Shown: positions 8,401 to 11,773 of the stretch, piece by piece
How positions within the stretch are numbered: position 1 is the first letter of the stretch
Layout: each line of letters starts with the position of its first letter
Source: an uncultured beta proteobacterium
Lineage (GTDB): Bacteria > Pseudomonadota > Gammaproteobacteria > Burkholderiales > Burkholderiaceae_C
Length of the DNA: 11,773 nucleotides
Direction of reading: 5' to 3'
Assembly: GCA_903927495.1 (NCBI GenBank)
Contig: CAIYNH010000161.1
Coordinates: 1 to 11,773, forward strand
Notes under the pieces: model-generated
What the model was told of the DNA's origin: nothing
Database searches by the model: none
What the model saw: the letters and a program-made list of their open reading frames with translations, nothing else
Made by a program: the position numbers and the translations under genes

Positions 8401-9440
8401 AAGCCCGTTTCAGCATCTTTGCGACGCTCTTTGGTAGCGACCACCGTCGGGGCATCAATGCCCGCAAACTCAGGGCCAGAAATTTGCCACGACCGCTCGG
8501 CCAAATCCAGCCCAATGGGGGAGTCTTCCCACTCTTTGCGGGTGTACTTGTAGGGCGTGATGGCGTTGACTAGGGGCACGTTCAGGCGTTTGAGCACTGG
8601 GTCAATCTTGTCGGGCACATTGCCAAATTTCATGGCCAGCGCCACCACTGCCTTGACGCGTGGCTGGCCTTGGGCATCCAGCAGAAATTTCTCTACCGGT
8701 ACTTCAGACGGGTAGCCATAGGCCACCGCCACATTAAAGCCACGCTGCTCCAAAGCCAGGGTTATCGCGCGCACCGAGTCTTCGCTGCCCCCGGTGACTT
8801 GCCCCCGGTTCACGATCAAACCCACCCAATGCCGATGGGTGGCCTGCGGTCGCGTCGCGCGGTACTGTTTTTCGTAGTCTTCAAAAGACTCAAATATCTG
8901 GCTGCTGGCAGGCTCCCACAGGCCAGCGCTCGGGTACGTTTTTGGCGCAACCACCGCCAGCTTTAAACCAGCGTGCCGGTTCAGCGTGAGACGCAGCAGG
9001 TTGACCCAATTGGCCGTGCCGCTGGCTTCCTGGTATGCGCGTAACACCGGGTCGTTGATCAAACCGGCCTTGCCATCCACCTCTTCAAACGTCCGGCCAA
9101 TGGCGTAGCTGGCGACACCGCGTGCTTTCAGCGCTTGGATCACCGGCGTGAGTTGCAGGCTCAACTCACGCCCCATGTTGCGCACCAGCAGCACATCGGC
9201 CCGGTCAATGGACTGCGTTTCCTTGTCGGTGATGAACGCGTGTGACAAAATTTGGAAAGTGACGTGGTTCACACCCTCCTCTTTTTGCACCAGTTTGACG
9301 GCGGCTATTGCCGCTTGCATGGCCTGGTCGCCCGGTATCAGCACTACATGCAGAGGTTTGGCCTGCGCCGCCTGCACTAGTAGCAAGCTGGCGGACAGGC
9401 ACACCAGTGCCCGCCACAGCAAAAAGAAGATCTTTTTCAT
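5490..9440 (-). CDS. cobN: CobN/magnesium-chelatase-H family protein, secreted and membrane-anchored (periplasmic chelatase-like)
   Basis: A 1316-residue member of the CobN/BchH/ChlH large-subunit family, full length for the family. Family motifs are present: PPHHQY (540-545), HVGTHASYEWLPGK (563-576, matching the CobN HxGTHGxxEWLPGK type with His563, His567 and Glu571), TMRHEG with LALLGVKPVWD from about 837, and PPGAYGTGV near 950. Unlike cytoplasmic cobaltochelatase it starts with a signal peptide (about 1-27, ending AQA). It ends with a proline-rich linker (about 1245-1266), one hydrophobic helix (about 1283-1304) and a basic tail, so the catalytic body should be periplasmic. The mature chain has only two cysteines, Cys1203 and Cys1208, a possible disulfide. 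No CobS/CobT or ChlI/ChlD partner gene is in the window. It starts 14 bases after receptor 1 and is followed 15 bases later by an ExbB-like gene. The layout matches HmuS-type CobN homologues of Bacteroidetes heme loci. Inserting cobalt, removing a metal from an imported tetrapyrrole, or only binding the ligand are all possible. The symbol marks the family, not proven cobaltochelatase activity. Confidence 0.95.
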   Translation of the reverse strand: MKKIFFLLWRALVCLSASLLLVQAAQAKPLHVVLIPGDQAMQAAIAAVKLVQKEEGVNHVTFQILSHAFITDKETQSIDRADVLLVRNMGRELSLQLTPVIQALKARGVASYAIGRTFEEVDGKAGLINDPVLRAYQEASGTANWVNLLRLTLNRHAGLKLAVVAPKTYPSAGLWEPASSQIFESFEDYEKQYRATRPQATHRHWVGLIVNRGQVTGGSEDSVRAITLALEQRGFNVAVAYGYPSEVPVEKFLLDAQGQPRVKAVVALAMKFGNVPDKIDPVLKRLNVPLVNAITPYKYTRKEWEDSPIGLDLAERSWQISGPEFAGIDAPTVVATKERRKDAETGLEYIAEVPVPERVTRLVERISNLVALRETKAADKRVAIIYYNSPPGKENIGASYLNVLPRSLWQMVQRLETEGYDTQGRPATEDALFERLREHGINIGSWAPGALEKLVKGGNAALLPVAEYRQWFDKLPKKLRDPMLQAWGEPEDFGLMVWRDPRGVKNFVFPAQRFGKLLFAPEPARGDGDVKKQFHDPALPPHHQYLAFYLWLQKGFKANAMVHVGTHASYEWLPGKEVGFTEADPGEVMVGAVPQVYPYSVDVVGEGLQAKRRGMATLISHMTPPFDKTGLNPDLVALKGLVDDYAVALQKSESAAQATLGDINAKALKMGVLKDLGKTEFKDTADLESLTDYLDDLDKAQSPLGLHTFGVSPPEPARQSTARAIVDTQGVMSALEREKRVAALAQLMQISGPAELDAFVAALSGRYVSASPGGDPLRNPASLPTGRNMYGFDPTRLPTPGVYAQGSALAAALVRDYSKKHGKAPDRLLFNLWSVETMRHEGILESQILALLGVKPVWDSNNKVVDLEVIPRAQLGRARVDVIITPSGLYRDSLPTLMLLLDKAVTLVKEQPEADNVIRINTAQAQKTLEEKGVAPELAKRMAAVRLFTEPPGAYGTGVSNMTMNSNNWSNESEIGDVYFKRVGHLFGQGFWGDAPTGPATGGADGTALAGEVFKMALKDVKAVLHSRSSNLFGTLDNMDLYQYLGGSALAVRQVNGASPETMLVNLADPSRQRTESLDAYMGREMRSRYLNPTWINAMMKEGYSGARMVMQVTQNLWGWQVTTPEVVDAAKWQEMYETYVKDKHNLNIKQKFRDAKNMLAYQAMVDQMLVAVNKGYWKADPSTVAALEAANMEAIKEAGVACNAANCSSEKITKLAQEQDRQAQREAKSGFGLDALGAMVATLMPPAQAMPQPPAPPMQPPPDVVRGQEMREVKKEQRIEQLIWTYAWLIGLVVLGGVGYQAWRTRRESQLFSKP

Positions 9441-9454
9441 GGATGCCCCAGTGC

Positions 9455-11722
9455 TTAGAACGACAAAACCAGCTCAGCCGTGGCGTTGCGCGCTGGCATC
9501 TTGTAGAACTGGTATACCTGTGCATCCATCACGTTATTTATGGCCAGATTGGCCCGCACCATTTTGTTGAACTGGTATCCCAGCTTGGCGTTGACCATAG
9601 TGAACGCACCGCGACTGCCCGGCACACCAGTCACGATGTCGGTGTTTTGCGCCTGCACATAGGTTTGCCCCGAGTAGCGTGCTTCAACAGAACCCGTCCA
9701 GGCGCCCTGGCGAGCCGTCAGACCGACAAAGACAATGCGATCTGGCACGCCAGTCAGGCGCTTGCCTACGCTCAGCGGGTCGGCCTTGTTACTCAATATT
9801 TCAGAGTTGATCCACGACACATTGCTGTTGAGTTCCAGCCAGCTTGCCAGATTGACCCCCAGGCCCAGCTCAAGCCCATTGACCTGAGCCACACCTGCAT
9901 TGATGCGTTGCGTCAGAGTGGTATCGATGTTTTTCGAGTAAATCATGTCATTGATGCGGGTGTCGTAATAGGTCGCACTGGCGCGCACCGCGCTGTTCAC
10001 ACGCCATTCGCCACCCAACTCCCAGGCATCTGCGGTTTCAGGTTTCAGGCTGGGGTCGCTTTGAGTGGTCAGGAAACCCGATGACGAGCTAGAGGATGCG
10101 ATTACCGTGGTCGAGTACAAGTCCAACAGCGTTGGTGTGCGAAATGACTGGCCGTAGGAGCCGCGCACAGTCACTGTCTCAGCGGGCTTATAAACCGCCG
10201 AGAGCTTGGGGCTGAATGCTGTTTGCGATCGCTCGGCATAGTCCACGGCTTTCACCGGCGCGGTGTTCTGAAAATAGCTGCCTTGCGTGGACCAGTTGTC
10301 AGCCCGCACTCCGGCATACACCGTGAGCTTGTCAGTCACGGTCATTTCGTCCTGTACATAGGCCGATGTGGTGGTGGCTTCGCCGGTAAAACCGTTGTTG
10401 GTGGCCGTCACGGTCTGCACATCGCGCCAGTTCGACAAGGCAAAGGTGCTGCGGTTGACCGTGTCACGGTGAATGCTCAGACCTGACACCAACATGTGCT
10501 TGTCGCCGACCGGAAAGCTCAACTGCGCACTGGCATCGGTGCCCACGTTCGGGTTGTCAGACTGGGTGCCTGGGCCACCTACCGCAGTTCCACCGGTACC
10601 AATGGTGGTGAAGTAGTCGCTGCGATCCACGCGTGACACATCCAGTTTGAGTTTGTAGTCTTTGGCCAGCACGCCTTCATAACCCGCAAAAACGCGTTTG
10701 TTAGTGCCACTCAAAGGCGAGCTGGTGACGAAATTGCTTTGCGCCACCGTCACATATTGCCCGCCCACATTGACGTTGCCGTTGGATACCGGTGCGCCCG
10801 TTGCATCGCGCAGGTAGGTGTTGAACGGGCCATAGTCGGTAAAGATGTCTGAGTACGACAAACCACCATAGATTTTGCTTTGGGCGTTCAGGTCATACAC
10901 CAGCTTGATCGAGGCATTGGTTTGTTGCCAGGGCGAATCGCCCTTGTCGCCCACCAAATAAGACGGCACACCGGTTGAATTGGTCATGGCGGTAGCCCCT
11001 GTCACCACCTTGGCTGCTGCCTTTTGCGGAGCGGTCAACGTGGCAACAGGTCGCAGCACCATGTCACTGGCATAGCCGTCACGATTAGCTTGACTCAAAC
11101 CCACAGTGATACCCAAACCATTTGCCAACTTGTCGCGAAAGTACACGCTGGCATCATTGCCAGCGGCATCCCCAAAGCCTTTTTTCAGGCGCACTGTGAA
11201 TTCGCGCTTATCTGGGTCTTTGCTGATCATATTGATCACGCCGCCCATGGCGCTGCTGCCATAGAGTGAAGAAAACGCGCCAGACACCACTTCAACCCGG
11301 TCCACGTCATCGACAAAGAGCGATTTCCACTCAACATTGTTGTTGCTAGAGTTTTGTACTGGAATGCCGTCCAAAAGCACCAGCGTGCGATTTCTGTCCA
11401 TACCGCGCAACGTGAACCCCCCGGCACCCGCTCCGGCAAACGACTGCCCGTTGCCTGACGATTCCAAGTGCAAGCTGGGCACCGCCAGCAAGGCATCGCT
11501 GATGCGGGAGACATTTTTTTGTTCGATGTCTTTGGCTGTGACCACCGTCACGGCGGCGGGCGCGTCTGCCAAATCTTGCCCAATGCGGTTGGCTGTAACG
11601 ATCTGATCGCGCAGTGATTTTTCTTCGACTGCAGGGGTAGCGGATTGCGCTAGTGCAGGTTGTGCGGAGGCGGCGGCCAAAGTGGCCACGGCGATGGCAA
11701 TCAGGGTTTTGTTGTAATTCAT
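9455..11722 (-). CDS. TonB-dependent outer-membrane receptor (receptor 1, first gene of the operon)
   Basis: A 755-residue protein, the usual size for a TonB-dependent receptor. It takes up a ligand across the outer membrane using energy passed on by TonB. Residues 1-25 form a signal peptide ending in ALA. A TonB-box-like stretch (QIVTA, about 40-44) follows. The plug domain covers about 45-168 and shows LRGMDRNRTLVLLDG (105-119) and YGSSAMGGVINMISK (154-168). The rest is a beta-barrel containing the common FRTPTLLDLY element near 527 and ends in LVLSF, with the C-terminal Phe typical of outer-membrane proteins. The ligand cannot be read directly. Its position ahead of a CobN-like gene suggests a corrinoid, heme or other metallotetrapyrrole. 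No histidine lies between the FRTP element and the following DPSLKPE element, where many heme receptors carry one. The ATG at 11722 is chosen because it precedes a complete signal peptide. No strong Shine-Dalgarno sequence is visible before it. Confidence 0.95.
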   Translation of the reverse strand: MNYNKTLIAIAVATLAAASAQPALAQSATPAVEEKSLRDQIVTANRIGQDLADAPAAVTVVTAKDIEQKNVSRISDALLAVPSLHLESSGNGQSFAGAGAGGFTLRGMDRNRTLVLLDGIPVQNSSNNNVEWKSLFVDDVDRVEVVSGAFSSLYGSSAMGGVINMISKDPDKREFTVRLKKGFGDAAGNDASVYFRDKLANGLGITVGLSQANRDGYASDMVLRPVATLTAPQKAAAKVVTGATAMTNSTGVPSYLVGDKGDSPWQQTNASIKLVYDLNAQSKIYGGLSYSDIFTDYGPFNTYLRDATGAPVSNGNVNVGGQYVTVAQSNFVTSSPLSGTNKRVFAGYEGVLAKDYKLKLDVSRVDRSDYFTTIGTGGTAVGGPGTQSDNPNVGTDASAQLSFPVGDKHMLVSGLSIHRDTVNRSTFALSNWRDVQTVTATNNGFTGEATTTSAYVQDEMTVTDKLTVYAGVRADNWSTQGSYFQNTAPVKAVDYAERSQTAFSPKLSAVYKPAETVTVRGSYGQSFRTPTLLDLYSTTVIASSSSSSGFLTTQSDPSLKPETADAWELGGEWRVNSAVRASATYYDTRINDMIYSKNIDTTLTQRINAGVAQVNGLELGLGVNLASWLELNSNVSWINSEILSNKADPLSVGKRLTGVPDRIVFVGLTARQGAWTGSVEARYSGQTYVQAQNTDIVTGVPGSRGAFTMVNAKLGYQFNKMVRANLAINNVMDAQVYQFYKMPARNATAELVLSF

Positions 11723-11758
11723 TTTGAAAAGTGTCGAAAGAGGTAAAGAGATTCGAAT
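11723..11758 (-). other. Visible 5' leader of the operon
   Basis: These 36 bases lie directly before the receptor-1 ATG. They are pyrimidine-rich (CTCTTTACCTCTTTC) and hold no recognisable Shine-Dalgarno sequence at the usual distance and no convincing -10/-35 pair. The operon promoter is therefore probably upstream of the window. A poor ribosome site would fit regulation at the level of translation initiation, but this is only suggestive. Confidence 0.5.
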
Positions 11759-11773
11759 GGGCGGAATCTGGCC
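11759..11773 (-). promoter_or_regulatory. Possible 3' end of a cobalamin riboswitch, cut by the window edge
   Basis: On the minus strand the outermost visible leader reads GGCCAGATTCCGCCC, 36 bases before the receptor-1 start codon. Cobalamin riboswitches carry a conserved 3' segment of the general form GCCNGAnnACCTGCC. Allowing one substitution and one missing base, this stretch fits a GCCAGATACCTGCCC version. The distance to the start codon is normal for B12-regulated outer-membrane receptor genes. Only 15 bases can be judged and the core lies outside the window, so this is a weak call. Confidence 0.33.

Overview
The window holds one uninterrupted minus-strand gene cluster of eight genes, read from the right edge (11722) to about 692, plus about 690 bases at the left with no gene I can support. 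Protein style, moderate-to-high GC and the gene set point to a Gram-negative betaproteobacterium, most likely Burkholderiales (Comamonadaceae, for example Rhodoferax-like). The taxonomic call is an inference.

Transcription order is: TonB-dependent outer-membrane receptor 1; a large CobN-family chelatase-like protein with a signal peptide and a C-terminal membrane anchor; a MotA/TolQ/ExbB-family channel protein; a DUF2149 protein; TonB-dependent receptor 2; TonB; ExbB; ExbD. Every junction is a short gap (at most about 15 bases) or an overlap (4 or 8 bases), so this is almost certainly one operon. Its promoter lies beyond the right edge. Only 51 leader bases are visible, and their outermost part resembles the 3' conserved segment of a cobalamin riboswitch, a tentative call.

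Together the genes read as a self-contained import and processing system for a metallated tetrapyrrole (heme, a cobalamin/corrinoid, or another metalloporphyrin). Two receptors would bring ligand across the outer membrane, powered by the operon's own TonB-ExbB-ExbD. The CobN-like protein is predicted to sit in the periplasm, where there is no ATP and no CobS/CobT or ChlI/ChlD partner. It is instead encoded next to a second ExbB-like/ExbD-like pair. The DUF2149 protein has the ExbD layout: short cytoplasmic N-terminus, one membrane helix with an aspartate near its start, and a periplasmic domain. The most interesting idea here is a proton-motive-force-driven periplasmic metal chelatase or dechelatase. 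This would be a proteobacterial relative of the Bacteroidetes hmuYRSTUV type of locus, carrying two rotary-type motors in one operon.

The left 691 bases have lower GC in parts, no convincing ORF on either strand, no clear terminator, and one short imperfect direct repeat.
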